A DNA stretch of 64,000 nucleotides from Euwallacea fornicatus. Lineage: Eukaryota; Arthropoda; Insecta; Coleoptera; Curculionidae. A program made the position numbers and the translations under genes. The notes below the pieces were generated by a model. The model saw only the letters and a program-made list of their open reading frames with translations. It did not search any database and was not told where the DNA came from. The number at the start of each line of letters is the position of its first letter. The first letter of the stretch is position 1. The stretch lies in NCBI RefSeq assembly GCF_040115645.1, contig NC_089564.1, positions 2,294,001 through 2,358,000 of the forward strand, read 5' to 3'. Shown here in pieces: positions 13,101 to 24,436 of this stretch.

Positions 13101-13214
13101 TGAATCCGAGATTTTCACGTGCTAGATGGAGCTTATCAAGAAAGTTTTAAAACTCGTGTTGGGTATGTTCTTAAAATGAAATTAATGTGAAAAGTTTGTG
13201 ATATGATATTCCAT

Positions 13215-13460
13215 TTTTAAGTTTTCGTATCCTCATTTTGAAGTATGCAGCTCTTATTGTGATAAATTCTACACAGAATTTGACAAGCTGTCATATCAAC
13301 AAGAATAATGGCAGTGGCTTCAAACTTAGAGGTTATAATCTGGGTACAACAACCTTTGAAATGACATGAATGAACAACTCGATGGCCTCGCCATGAAAAA
13401 AAATTGGGGGTAAATGTATGAGAATTTGCACTAAAGTTGGCACAGGGGTGGAAAGACATT
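13215..13460 (+). repeat. Solo arm of a foldback-type repeat
   Basis: The stretch containing 'cttattgtgataaat' and 'tgacaagctgtcat' is clearly related to the right arm of the foldback element at 17826-18113, and in inverted form to its left arm. It is a third copy of one arm, without its partner, and carries no gene. Confidence 0.7.
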
Positions 13461-13549
13461 CCGTTCTTGATCTAAGAAACTTATTGATTTTTAGTCCTCA
13501 ATGTTTTCTTACATGTGCATTTTGCAGCACTATCAAAGACGCAAGTTGG

Positions 13550-14480
13550 ATATAAAAGTTAAAGCCGCTAGAACTGTTCTGCGCACGTAACACTCTGCGC
13601 AAGGGCTGAGAATTCTATACGCATATTACGATGCTCAGAGGGTAGAATCACCAGAACGCTTGTCAAGTTGATTTTTTTTTGTTTCGTGATGAAAATCTTG
13701 ACATCCCATGTGATGTTCTCGCGAGCAGATAGTGTAGGATTCACCTGCCCATTAAAAACCTTGGGTTTCCTTTTTCTGTAGCTTTCAACGACCTGGAACT
13801 CTCTTTAGGGGTAAAGCTTGGGGATTTGGCTGTCCCTTGCTTATAGGTATGAGGTTATTGTTTCTCTTGAGTGGTCATCTCCGCTTGCAACTTTTCCTTA
13901 ACTATCACAGAAATAGCATTGCTACAACGTTCTTACTTTGTTTTATCTTTTAACATCCCGATGATGAAATATGTTCGAGTTAGGTCGTCCACGCATTATT
14001 TTAGCACATTTCGCTGGTTTTCGAATAACGAGCATTGGAAAATGCGCAGCGTTTTGCGGTATCGATGCTACTCTGTGCTGAACGTCTGAGTTAGATAAAA
14101 ATTCAGGTGTCTATGTTTACACAAAGTTCATGTGTCTAGGTTAGCGATCAATCACTTGACCCACTGCACCTTGTTCGACAGTCGTGTCTCTTATGCTTAC
14201 CACTTCTGGACGGTCCTTCCTTATGCGTCTCGCCTATTTGCCTTCCTGACACAAGGGAGAGCCCTGAGCATGGTGCGCTCCTCCAAGAAGAAATCCATTG
14301 GTGGAATTCCTGCCAAGACCCGGGTTGTTTCTAGGTATATCGTGCGGTAAACACAGATTATCGGCATCTTGGACGCTCGAGAGCATCTGCGTGTACCCTT
14401 TAACTGTCACTGTACCTCCCCTAAATGGGAGAGGCATATAGAATGGTTGATTGGATTATCAGCATTTGTCGTTTCCAGCA
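13550..14480. other. Relatively GC-richer non-coding stretch, unassigned
   Basis: Base composition is less AT-biased than the surroundings and several open frames of about 70 codons occur on both strands (13871-14089, 14132-14350, 14234-14437), but none shows a known motif or splice context. It could be a decayed coding repeat. I see nothing firm. Confidence 0.3.
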
Positions 14481-14514
14481 AGTTGACCCGTTTATCGTCG
14501 GCATTATGGTCTGA

Positions 14515-15235
14515 AGGAATGTCTTAAATTGCTTTCATTTTAATTTGCAGGGAGTAAAGTTTTACTTTTTTTTCGATTTTCATTAATTTCTTTGTTAATT
14601 GTAAAAGTAATAAATCTAAAATTGGTAGTAATATTCATTTTAACATCACGAACAAACTGAAGTAACAGTCATTTAAAATGATCTACAGCGTGTTAGTATT
14701 TTCGTGGTTGCTTTGAAAATATCTATGTTCGCCGTGATCGACCTAAGAACGTGGTAAAACGACAAGGTAGTGAATTGTTGAAAAATTATAAATGCGTATG
14801 AAATTATTAAAAATATACCTGGAAGTTCTCGTAGACTCCGGCAGTCCATGAGGAAAAAAGTAGAGTCTTGTATTTGAGTAGAAGGAGGAAATTTTTAGAA
14901 ATATCTCTTAAACTATTGTTCCTAATAAAAAAAATTGAAGAAGCAAAATGGTTAATAAATGACATAAGAAATTAAATGAAGTTAATGAATAAAATGTAAA
15001 AATGTCACAAAAAGCTTCTGATGTGAAATATTGAGAACGGCCACGAAAAAAGTAATACTCCCTAGAATATTTTAAATAATCTTTAGTTTTTTCGTAATGC
15101 TAAAATGATTGTTACAGCTAATTTTGAGTTAATAATATTTACAAATATCAAAGAAATTAATGAAAATCGAAAAAAAGATAAATAAAACTTCAAAACTCTG
15201 TAAATCAGAATGGAAGGAATTTAGGACATGTCTTT
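14515..15235. mobile_element. Foldback element, about 210-bp arms
   Basis: Sequence at about 14515-14725 returns in reverse complement at about 15030-15235, with matching blocks such as 'ttttcgattttcattaattt' and 'tatttttcgtgg..' in one arm and their complements in the other. The roughly 300-bp centre holds no gene. The size and lack of coding point to a non-autonomous inverted-repeat transposon. Exact ends and target duplication were not resolved. It lies just downstream of the 3' end of the minus-strand gene that stops at 15853. Confidence 0.7.
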
Positions 15236-15595
15236 ATATGAACTTTTTATCTTAAAATAAGCTCATGATGCGCCCATTTCACTTTTTGCAATTCATTAAG
15301 AAACGCCTTGTGTATCGACTCTGGATATTTGAATTGAAGCCCTAGAGTGTTGAAAACGTTGGGTGTTGGGTACTCAATTTTAGGTGACTTTTAATTTGAA
15401 GTACTCTCAAAAGAAAAAAAATTGGTGTTGAATTGATTCAATGTGTCGGAAATTCATAGGGTGATCACTGAAGAAAACGTTCTCTGTTTTCTATGTCTGC
15501 GAATAACTAGAAAATAGCTTCGGAAACCTTAAGTGATTAACCAATTTATTTACACACCCACAAATCGCAGCAATTAAAATAATTAGAAATTTTTG

Positions 15596-15601
15596 TTTAT
15601 T
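15596..15601 (-). promoter_or_regulatory. Candidate poly(A) signal (AATAAA) for the minus-strand gene ending at 15853
   Basis: AATAAA on the minus strand about 250 bases past the stop codon; a second copy lies at 15545-15550. Position is plausible but untested. Confidence 0.35.
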
Positions 15602-15852
15602 TATATAATAGTTTTAACCTAAATAATACTCCGCATTACAAGCTAAAATGGAGTTAAAACACATCTTAATGATTTAACAGTGCCCTTCAGACTAAATTTG
15701 GTGAGGAAAGACTATAATAGTATTTTCATATTAAGCGATGATCAAGAGAAAAATGAAGCGTATAGAACTACTTATCTTTAACTATTGGACTATGGCAAAG
15801 TGTATGGCTACAATAAGTCTTAAACTACATCATAAACTTCAATTAACAACAC

Positions 15853-16178
15853 TTACATATGATTAGTATGTGGCAAACTACTAGCACTCAGAGTACTTTT
15901 GCTTTTCTTCAGCAAGATCTTATCCTTAAATAGATTCAACTTAGAGGTTTCTCTATGGATTGGCACCGGAGGATTCTTTGCTTGAGAGGTCTGTCTTTCC
16001 TTCTCTATCTGCACCACAGATTGCAGATCAAAAGAAAATTCGTTGGGCATAGGACTTTGAAGCGTAAGAACTGACGTTTTCACCAATGCGGAATCCTTCA
16101 TTTGATTTTCATCTGGAGTATCCAAGTAGAATTTGGGCATTGAGTTTTGTCTGATGATGGGAAGCTCTTTGGGAAAGT
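15853..16178 (-). CDS. Last coding exon of a 366-residue membrane-protein model (residues 260-366)
   Basis: On the minus strand an acceptor (acattactcattccag) precedes 326 bases that complete a split Asp codon, then read FPKELPIIRQNSMPKFYLD and 88 more residues to a TAA stop at 15853. The segment is hydrophilic, rich in Ser, Lys and Gln, and ends with a basic Ser-rich stretch (KDKILLKKSKSTLSASS). It has no membrane segment or enzyme motif and looks like a cytoplasmic regulatory tail. The 55-bp intron before it and the exact phase match to the exon at 16234-16441 make these two exons secure. The family was not recognised. Confidence 0.75.
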
Positions 16179-16233
16179 CTGGAATGAGTAATGTTATAAA
16201 ATAAATATTAAAAAATTGAATTCAGCTAACCAC

Positions 16234-16441
16234 CAATTTTTAATGATAAACTCTTGGACATTCGTCTTTCCCTTAATGATTTGCCCCTAAGAGTGACTTC
16301 CTCTTCTTCATGCACAACGAGACTCCTAGTCTTCGATTTGAAGTCGCTTTCATCTCCTGAACTTGAGGATGTTTTGTCTGGAATGTTGTGGAAACTCACT
16401 GATTTCTTAATGGGGAATTTTTCATTTAGTCGAGGTGTCGT
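16234..16441 (-). CDS. Coding exon, phospho-site-rich tail (residues 190-258 of the model)
   Basis: Minus-strand acceptor tttcgtattttag precedes 208 bases (69 codons plus one) ending at donor G|GTGGTTAG. It begins TTPRLNEKFPIKKSVSFHNI. KKSVSF fits the RVxF docking pattern for protein phosphatase 1 (K-S-V-S-F, model residues 202-206). A Ser cluster DKTSSSSGDESD suits CK2, and RRMS fits a basophilic-kinase site. These are short motifs and only suggestive. The exon starts in phase 0, which lets it splice from the membrane exon ending at 27762 across an 11.3-kb transposon-filled intron; that join is inferred. Confidence 0.75.
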
Positions 16442-17349
16442 CTAAAATACGAAAATTGTCATACGATCAACAGGTACTCATTTATTGTGCTTGCAAATGA
16501 ATTAGCTCAGAATTAATGTCTTCATTTAAACCATCGTATTAAATAGGATTATGGTAAATTTACGATGTATCTGTATCATCCAGTAATGATACTTTTTAAA
16601 ATCCAACTGCAATCACGTCACTTCAAAAGCCGCTTTATACTTGTGTTTGTTAAAATGTAAAAATAGGAATTTAATCTAATCAACATTACGATTTTAGAAG
16701 TATCACGATGCTGCGGTTTAGCTCAGGTGTTTATGGTAAGAAGTTGTTAACACTACCGTTTCCTTGAGGAGTAATGTTCACAGATTATAAGTTTCCATCA
16801 CATTTAAGCCGAAAACTTCTCCGTTAAGGGTAAGTGCATCTAAGGGTTTTATATCATCAGGGACCTGTATATTTGATAATTGAATTTTACAGAGGTTATT
16901 TGGGTAGGTTTCACTTTGGAGATAAAACGTGCTATTACGAGTTTAAGCATAATTAAGAAATAGTTTTAACTTGTATGTAGCACGATTACCTTGTCAGATA
17001 CAACATTTTTTACCTAAAATTATTTTCTATGCCATTTCCGAACTCAGCAGGTATCGTTATCCGAAGTCTCTGATTTCTCGGTCGGAATTTCTGAGGGCTT
17101 TCATGCATTTATCAGTGTTTCATTCCATTAACGGCAATACTGATTGTAACAGAAAAAACCGGGAAAAAATCATGCGGTCTATCTTACACTTAAGCGATAT
17201 TTTCACGCAGTAACAGTACACAAATAGAGTGTGGTTTTACGAAAATTCTGAACCTGAATTTTCGATATTTAGAACGAAATTGTGTAAAAGTGCTTGGACT
17301 GGTAGATTTTTCATTCAAAGGGGACATTTTTTTTATTGTATTTTCAATC

Positions 17350-18113
17350 CTTCACCTTCAGCCCCTTAAAAAGGGTAACAACAGTAACTCCCAAAATTTT
17401 TAATGAGGAGGGGTGTCGACTGATACCTCATTTTAATGGTAGCGGTACCCTGGTTGTAGCCTCCACGTTTGAAGTCATTGCCATTCTTTCCGTTGATATG
17501 ACAACTTGTTAAAATTGGCGGGAAAAACTTTTTCGTTAGTAATTATCACAATAAGAGGTGCACACTTTAGAATGGGGATAGGAAGTCCTTTAAAAAGGAC
17601 ATATCATCGAGTCGTTTTGATGAAGGTGAGTTCCACTTCTAATCGTACATGTAATTCATGAATATCATCAAATTACAAAGACAACGCCTTTAACCAAATT
17701 TATTTTATTCTATGGAATTCAAAGACGGTCATTTCCAGCAACAAATAAACTAATTAGAAAACTATTGCGAACATTTATTTATCATTTATCCACTTTTTAA
17801 AGAAAAAATGACAAATAAAGAAAACTCGCTTTCATCATAACGATCCAATGATATCTCATTTTTAAAGGTCGCCCTACCCCCATTTTGAAGTCTGCATCCC
17901 TTATTGTGATAAATAAGTTATTAACTGGAACATTTCTTCCCTACAGATTTTGACAAACTGTCGCATCTACGGGAATAATGACAGTGATTTTAAACTTGGA
18001 GTTTATAATTACGATATAACTACCTTTAAAATGAGGTCTCACTCGACACCGCTTTCCGTTAAAAATATTCGGGTTAACTGCCAACCTTGTGCAAGGGCTG
18101 AAGTTAAAGTTTA
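17350..18113. mobile_element. Foldback element, about 285-bp arms
   Basis: Left arm about 17350-17634 and right arm about 17826-18113 are diverged reverse complements; compare 'gtcgactgatacctcatttt' with the complement of the right arm around 'aaaatgaggtctcactcgac'. The roughly 190-bp centre is AT-rich. Open frames inside (for example minus 17941-18282) come from the repeat and match nothing. A third arm copy sits at 13215-13460, so the family is dispersed. Confidence 0.75.
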
Positions 18114-18373
18114 AATAGAATAAAAAATTGCTTTGTCGAATCAAAAATCGACGGGTGCGAGTGTTTTTACAGATTTTCATTTTAAATACTGAAAATGGAG
18201 GTAAAAAGTTTTCGTTGGACCGCCCAGTATATATATATACATACACACATTGTATTTTCAATGAAAAGCGATCTGAGATCATTTATAAAGGTCAATTCGA
18301 CTAAGGCAAAACAAAATAAAAATTTTCAGTCCTAGGACGCCGTCGAATCCTGGACCTAAAATGGAAAAAATAT

Positions 18374-19153
18374 GCACTGGGTGATTCGACGAAAATTTGA
18401 CTCCCTCTTAATTTTGAAAAACAAGGATTTTTCAGAAAATTCAATCCCCTAACTTCATTGTTAAACGCGTCACAACAACCCTCTTAAAAATTTCATGTGG
18501 CACGAAGGGTTGTGTGACATTTCAAATTAAAGGTGTTTTAAAACTACGTTCAATGGTGTAATGTGATTCGAAATCTATCGCTTTTTTTTTTTGAGAAAAA
18601 CAGCATTATTTTCTGCAAATTTCGTAAAAAATGCAATACAAACTCAGCTTCACAGTGGTTAAACAATGAAAAATTTTCTTTGTTCGTAAGAAATTCGTTA
18701 GTCTTCGATTTTTTGTCCATAAACAGTTTTTGCTTTGTGTATTTATTATTATTATTTTTTAATATTTCTTTAACCAACAACTGTTTAAGAGAACAAAATC
18801 AAAAACAAACCAATTTCCAATCAATAAAGAAGTGCTTTACGCACCATTTAACAGAGTTTACAAACCCTTTTACGAAATGTATAGCTGTTTTTCTCAAAAT
18901 TAGCCGATGGATTTTGAATTACATTACATCATTGAATGTCGTTTTAAAGGATCTTTAATTTGGGGTGTCACACAACCCCTCATACGATTTAAAAGTATGA
19001 CTCTGACGCGTATAAGGGCGAACTTTGAGGGTTGAACTTTATATAAAAATTCGTCCTCTTCGAATACTGTTTTGACGTATTTTGGAAATTTCCCGAAAAA
19101 TTCTTATTTTTAAAAATTAAAGGGAGGTCAAGTTTTTATTGGATGACCCTGTA
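18374..19153. mobile_element. Large, almost fully palindromic foldback element
   Basis: The whole 780 bp is one inverted repeat: ends ACTGGGTGATTCGACGAAAA and, on the other strand, ACAGGGTCATCCAATAAAAA, with arms of about 380 bp meeting near 18760. Blocks such as 'gggttgtgtgaca' (18507) and its complement (18966) pair at equal distance from the centre. Overlapping open frames on both strands (18550-18780, 18563-18958) are products of the palindrome. No transposase is present; it is non-autonomous. Confidence 0.85.
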
Positions 19154-21029
19154 TACTTTATCTTTTAATAAATTCAATAAGACATCTTAGACTTATTTTT
19201 ATTGATTTTTGTGATTCATTTGCTTGTTTGCATTATTAATTTTACACTTTTTAAACAATTACAGTAAACGCGTGTGTGCTTTGTAGGATTGTCCGTAAAA
19301 TGTGTCCCATCATAAGTTTTAAATATTCTGTTTGCATGTCTCAAGTATTACTAGGGAGGCATCTCTTAATATTTTCAGTAAATATCCGTATTAAAATTTT
19401 ATTTCTCAGTACAAAGGAGTTTTTTTACCTTTAATTTTGTCATTAAGGGTGGATTTGTTTAATGTAAGTCTACTCCTGTTTTGAACCTTTGTTGCCCATT
19501 TTGATACGTTTAAATGTTTTTTGCAAAGCATTTTCAACAAAGTTCGCAACATTTACACCTGTTTTTTCATTATATTGCCTCACCACGGTGGCTAAGTTCA
19601 TCACACCTGTTTTCAAAATTTTAAATTTACAAACGTGCATATACACAAGACAATTATCCTATTTGTGACTTTGAGGTTGGTACAAGGTGATATATGTACG
19701 TTTTCCTACCTAGGGGGATTCGATTGTTATTGTACTGTTTGAATAAGAAATGTGCAGTTTAGACCGATCTTTAATTGGCATTCCCTGTTGAAATAATAAA
19801 TGTACTTGTTCATCTCGTACAGGGTGTGTCATTTTCAACGCTGTTGTTGCATATTTCCATCGTGAAGTGATTTCAAAACGTGGATTATCAATTACTAAAT
19901 GAATAATTAATGCGAGTCCATCCCTTGTATTTCTGTTATCTTAAATTGTATCAATGTGGTGCAAGCATTGGTTGATAGACATTTTTTAAAGTCGTATTTT
20001 TTTTAGCTAACGGGATATAGCCTATATTATTAGTTAAATCGATAGCTCTCTACAACATATTTATCTCTAATAATTTCTGAAAAATTATTTGAATAAATCA
20101 CTAAAATACAGGATGTCTCAGCTAAAAAACATATATTACGTATCCAGAATGTTTGAAAAATTGGGAAAAATTGAACTACGTCACTGGATTCCAATTCACA
20201 AAAAGATATCGATATGCGTTTAATTATGTATTTTCATAGGTTTGGAAATAATAAAAATACCAGGGGGAACACAAAGTAAGTCATATTGAAAAGCTATATT
20301 TTCTAAGAACATTAATTTAATTTTAAGGGAGCTATGGTAAATCCAACAAGAAATGGAAATTTCAAGGAATCAAAGGTCAGAGATGTGTAATAAAAGTTAA
20401 ATAAATTCGAATTAGAGTATATAGATAACCAACCTTTTAAATTTGCAGGGAATGGAGATTTCTGAAAATGACCGAAGGAAGGACGTGATTTCGAAGTTAT
20501 TGATCGAACCTCTATTCGCACTCTTAAGATTCATAGCGAAATTGCCATGACAACCTTTCCAACACTTACGTAGTATTAATTTTAGAATTCAAATTTGAGA
20601 GCTGGTTAATTATTTGATTCACTGTTCAAGAAAATTTATTTGAATAGAAATTTTGTATAAACCCTCCTCGAAAGCACCTAGTATGAAGATAGAAGTGCAA
20701 GCTATTGATGGCCACATCACCAAGACGACACCAAGTATCCTCAGCATATCACTGATGAACGTCTCCCAGTTTCTACCGATTTTTTTAACAATGTGGTTTT
20801 TATCCAGTTTCAGCAAGGTGGTTTTTGATTTTTGCCGTCAATTTTGAAATAGAAATTCTTTTTTCATGACGTTACGAGATTACATTACAGAAACCCATAT
20901 TTAGAATTGCGGATTTTTTAAGGACGAAACAGGGGGAATCCTTAAGGAACATCCTGTACTTACTTTTGAAAATTTCCCTTTCAGCTGCTTTAATCATGGA
21001 AAATTTAAATAAGGAAATAAATGAAACTT

Positions 21030-22565
21030 AGAAATAATGTGAGATATTCAAAAAAACATCTAAAATTGTTTTAGTTAGTTAGTTGGACTTATTTCAATAT
21101 AGGTTTACCATAAAGGCATCATATAAGGAACTACTTTGACCATCAGAAATATCAACATTTATTTTATTGTATGTTTTTGTACCGATAACATTCTTTTGGG
21201 GGTGGAAAAAAGTAGAGCAACTCTCAAAGGAAGTAAACATTTATTCTTAGAAACGAACTAAAAACAATATTGTTTAATATATTGCAAAAAAATCCTTGTT
21301 TTTAATAACCTCCTGGCATCTGTTGGCCATTGACCTTATTAGCTTTGATATTATTATGGGATCCACGCTGCGTCAAGGCTTCTCTCAATGTTTCAAATAA
21401 TTGACCAGTACTCGTGTAACTTTGTCTCCGGATCTTTTGGTCTAAAATTTCTCAGAGGTTTTCAATCGGGTGGAGATCAGGGGATTGTGAAGGCCATTCC
21501 AGAGCATCGACATTTTCTCTCCTAAACCATACTTTTACGTATTTTGACGTACGTTTAGGATAATTACCATGTTGAAAAATATGTCGTAAGGGCATAACCT
21601 CATCGGTATACGGCACCATTTGGTTCTCCAAGATGTCCTTATATTGAAACCTATCCATGTGGCCTTCTCTTTTGTGGAGTGCACTAACACCGCAGCTCGA
21701 GAAACAGCGCCGGATCATAATTGACCCACGTCCGTGCTTGATTGATGTAGGACGTGTGTATTTAGGACTAAGTCTCTTGCCCTTAGGGAAACCTTACATA
21801 GGTCATGCCATCACTGTTGAATGAACAGAACTTTGATTCGTCGCTCCAAATGTCGTTTTTCCAGTCGTTCTCTGTCCAACGCAAATGTGATTTGGCAAAA
21901 TTGAGGCGAGCCCCTCTGTTTCCCTTTGATAACTGCGGTTTTATGGCTGCTCTTCTGCCATATAACTTAGCTTCTATCAATCTATTCTTTATAGTCCTCG
22001 AGGTGACTTCAATTCCAAGTTCTCCAGGAATACGGCGTTTAATTGTTTTGGAACCAATAAAAGGTTCACTTTTTTCAAATTTTATAATTTGTTTGTCCTC
22101 ATATATATTAAATTTTTTGGGCCTTCCGGATTTCTTCTTGACTGGACTGTTCCCGATTTTGTTTGATAATTCGGGAAACAGTGGACTTGTTTAAGTTAAA
22201 CGTCTTTGCAATTTCACTCTGCTTTCGACCACTCTCGTGTAAATGAACAATTGCTTCTTTTATTTCTAGAGAAAAATATTTTTTCAAGGCATGTTTACTG
22301 ACACAAACTTGTAGTTGAAACGAATATCAAGGTAAAAATTGTTTAAATATCTCGTATCGTTTAAAATATTGCTCTACATTTTTCCACCCCCAAAAGAATG
22401 TTATCGGCATAAAAAAATACAATGAAATAAATGTTGATATTTCTGATGGTCAAAGTATTTCCTTATATGGTACCTTTATATTAAACCTATACTGAAATGA
22501 GTCCAACTAACTCAGCTGTAATTATATCGTTTTTTTAAGTAGCTCTACAATTTTTCCACTACTGT
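21030..22565 (-). mobile_element. Tc1-like element, left end decayed
   Basis: The right end is intact (…CCACTACTGTA at 22565; outward TACAGTAGTGGAAAAATTG). A subterminal block with 'cattcttttgggggtgga' occurs at about 21190 and, inverted, at about 22380-22400, and the flanking 'ggactcatttcagtataggt' region is also mirrored (about 21085 and 22490). The long terminal repeats are therefore about 200 bp with an inner repeat, as in IR/DR-type Tc1 elements. The left terminus is no longer recognisable. It carries the transposase pseudogene on the minus strand and abuts the next element at a shared TA. Confidence 0.85.
21302..22300 (-). pseudogene. Tc1-like transposase pseudogene
   Basis: Minus-strand frames in order: KHALKKYFSLEIKEAIVHLH and NLNKSTVSRIIK (first helix-turn-helix), then KLYGRRAAIKPQLSKGNR and NDWKNDIWSDESKFCSF (first catalytic Asp in SDES), then GHMDRFQYKDILENQM, RHIFQHGN (second Asp lost: Gly-Asn where Asp-Asn is expected), and WPSQSPDLHPIENL (Glu of the DD34E triad), ending QQMPGGY and TAA at 21302. 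Several frame shifts and stops interrupt it. The spacing of all blocks matches a full-length Tc1 transposase of about 340 residues. It would move its element at TA sites if intact; it is inactive. Confidence 0.85.
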
Positions 22566-24436
22566 ACAGGGTTATTTCCCATATTTTTCCTCGGCCATAA
22601 AATCTTTATTTTTGAAAATAGAAAAAAACAGTTAAGACAAATGTTTTAGTTTTTATTGTGAATTATCAGAATCCGCCATCGGATGAAACAAACGAGCATC
22701 GTAAAATCGTCGAAAAATGGCAAGTTGTGTTTTTTTAAATAGAACACCCTGTATATTTATATCTTTTTGGAATCTGCTCTCCTCCCTGATTTCAAATATA
22801 TATATATGTCATATATTTGTTCTCGCCGTGTGCCCTATTGACACGTTTGAAACTTTCATTCTCAAATCAAAGTTGCCGTGGAAAAAAACATGGCTGCAGC
22901 TAGCTGTCATTGTTTTGTAAACATTGTCAGTAGTAACGTTGCCAACAGATCGCAACGAAATATTTTCCCATGGGATAATCTGTTGAAAAGAAAAGTTAAA
23001 TATAGTGCGACTCTATGATGGAAATGGAGGAAATTCTGAAAGAACACGCCAAAATATTCGATACCATTTTCCAAATATACAAACTCCACGTAGCAGACCT
23101 ATAAGGAATATAATAAAAAAATTTGAAGAGGCAAAGACTTTGGAAAGGAAGAAGAGAGTTATCCAAGAGAATAAATTGATTTAAATATCTTGTATTTTGA
23201 AGGTAATGATTTTGATTATTGAAAGCATTTTTCAGTAACTCAACATTTCAATATTTTAGAAAATCCTTACATTTCAATACGTACAGTGGCTAGAATTTTT
23301 CACAAACTTACAGAAAAGTTTATAATGTTTTGAAGAAACACAAGTATCACCTGTATAAAATACAACCAGTTCGGGGATTGACCGAAAATAGTATTGTTCA
23401 GAGACAAAATTTTGTGCTGAAATATTAGGAATGTTGGCAGAAGACACAAATTTTCCCAGAAAAACCATATTCACAGACGAAGCTCCCTTTACGACATCTG
23501 GCATGTTCAATTGGCGAAATAAACGATATTGGAGTACGAACAATCCTCATGAGCACCAAGCAGTCAAAATTCAGGGCCGTAAATCGATGAACGTGTGGTG
23601 TAAAATTTTGGTCAATAGAGTTTTGGGATCAGTTATTTTTGAAAATTCCTTAGCTGGTTAGAAAATGAAAGCGAAAACCTTTTAGGAGAAGTACCAAATA
23701 GAGAAGGGGTTGTTTGGTTAAAGGAAGGAACACCTTCACATAATGTCCGAGGTATTATTAAATTTCCTAAATATTAAGTACCAGATGTGGATAGGCAGAC
23801 ATGGATCAATTAGATGATCAGCAAATAGTGCCGATTTAAATGTAATGGGTGTCTTTTTATGGGGTTTGCTAAAAAACAAAATTTGTTAAGACAGGCCTGA
23901 AAATCTCGAAATGCTTCGAAATAAATTAAACGGAGAAATTTTGTTGCTTAACACAGAAGATAACCATTTTATTAAGAATGCATTATTCAAATGGAAAAAT
24001 AACATAACCAAACGTTCCGGAGTGCAAGGATATATAGAAATATAAAAAAAATAACTTAAGAACTGTTAAAATATAAAACGTTAGTAGTTACTTGTTTATT
24101 TTTATTTAAATAATGTTTTTTCCATGACAATTTTGATTTGAGAATGAAAGCTTTAAACGTGTCCATAGGGCACACAGCGAGAACAAATGTATGACATATA
24201 TATGAAATCGGGGAGGCGAGCAGATTCCAAAAAGGTATAAATATACAGGGTGTTCTATTAAAAAAAAACACACAACTTGCCATTTTTTGACGGTTTTACG
24301 TATCATCGTTTGTTTCATCCGATGGTGGATTCTGATAATTCACAATAAAAACTAAATCATTTGTCTTAATTGTTTTTTTCTATTTCCACAAATAAAGATT
24401 TTACGGCCGAGGAAAAATATGGGGAATAACCCAGTA
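22566..24436 (+). mobile_element. DDE-transposase element with about 350-bp inverted ends that contain a MITE-like unit
   Basis: The two ends, about 22566-22920 and 24080-24436, are reverse complements. Outer termini read TACAGGGTTATTTCCC and its degraded partner. About 188 bp in, both arms carry a second outward-type terminus (AATAGAACACCCTGTA ending 22753; TACAGGGTGTTCTATT starting about 24246). The first 188 bp of each arm therefore looks like a stand-alone MITE. The interior encodes a degraded transposase. Either the family has long ends with repeated termini, or two MITE copies bracket the core. The left terminus shares its TA with the Tc1 element before it. Confidence 0.8.
23000..24045 (+). 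pseudogene. Degraded DDE transposase
   Basis: In order on the plus strand: RPIRNIIKKFEEAKTLERKK (end of the DNA-binding region), then KTIFTDEAPFTTSGMFNWRN with the first catalytic Asp in FTDEA, then RYWSTNNPHEHQAVKIQGRK and SMNVWCKILVNRVLGSVIFE, a frame broken by TAG near 23661, then NSADLNVMGVFLWGLLKNKI, and a C-terminus GVQGYIEI with TAA at 24045. These blocks identify the insect IS630/mariner-like family whose N-terminus is often annotated DUF4817. Stops and shifts make it non-functional. Confidence 0.8.

Noticed and set aside
18563..18958. 131-codon plus-strand frame
   Set aside because: It spans the centre of the palindromic foldback element and is Phe/Asn/Lys-rich; a product of the repeat.
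20619..20847. Minus-strand frame with a hydrophobic segment (MLRILGVVLVMWPSIACTS)
   Set aside because: It looked like a membrane exon of the 366-residue gene, but an in-frame TGA precedes it with no acceptor between, and phase does not fit; the first ATG would leave only about 42 codons.
21805..22194. 129-codon plus-strand frame
   Set aside because: Antisense shadow of the Tc1 transposase pseudogene on the minus strand.
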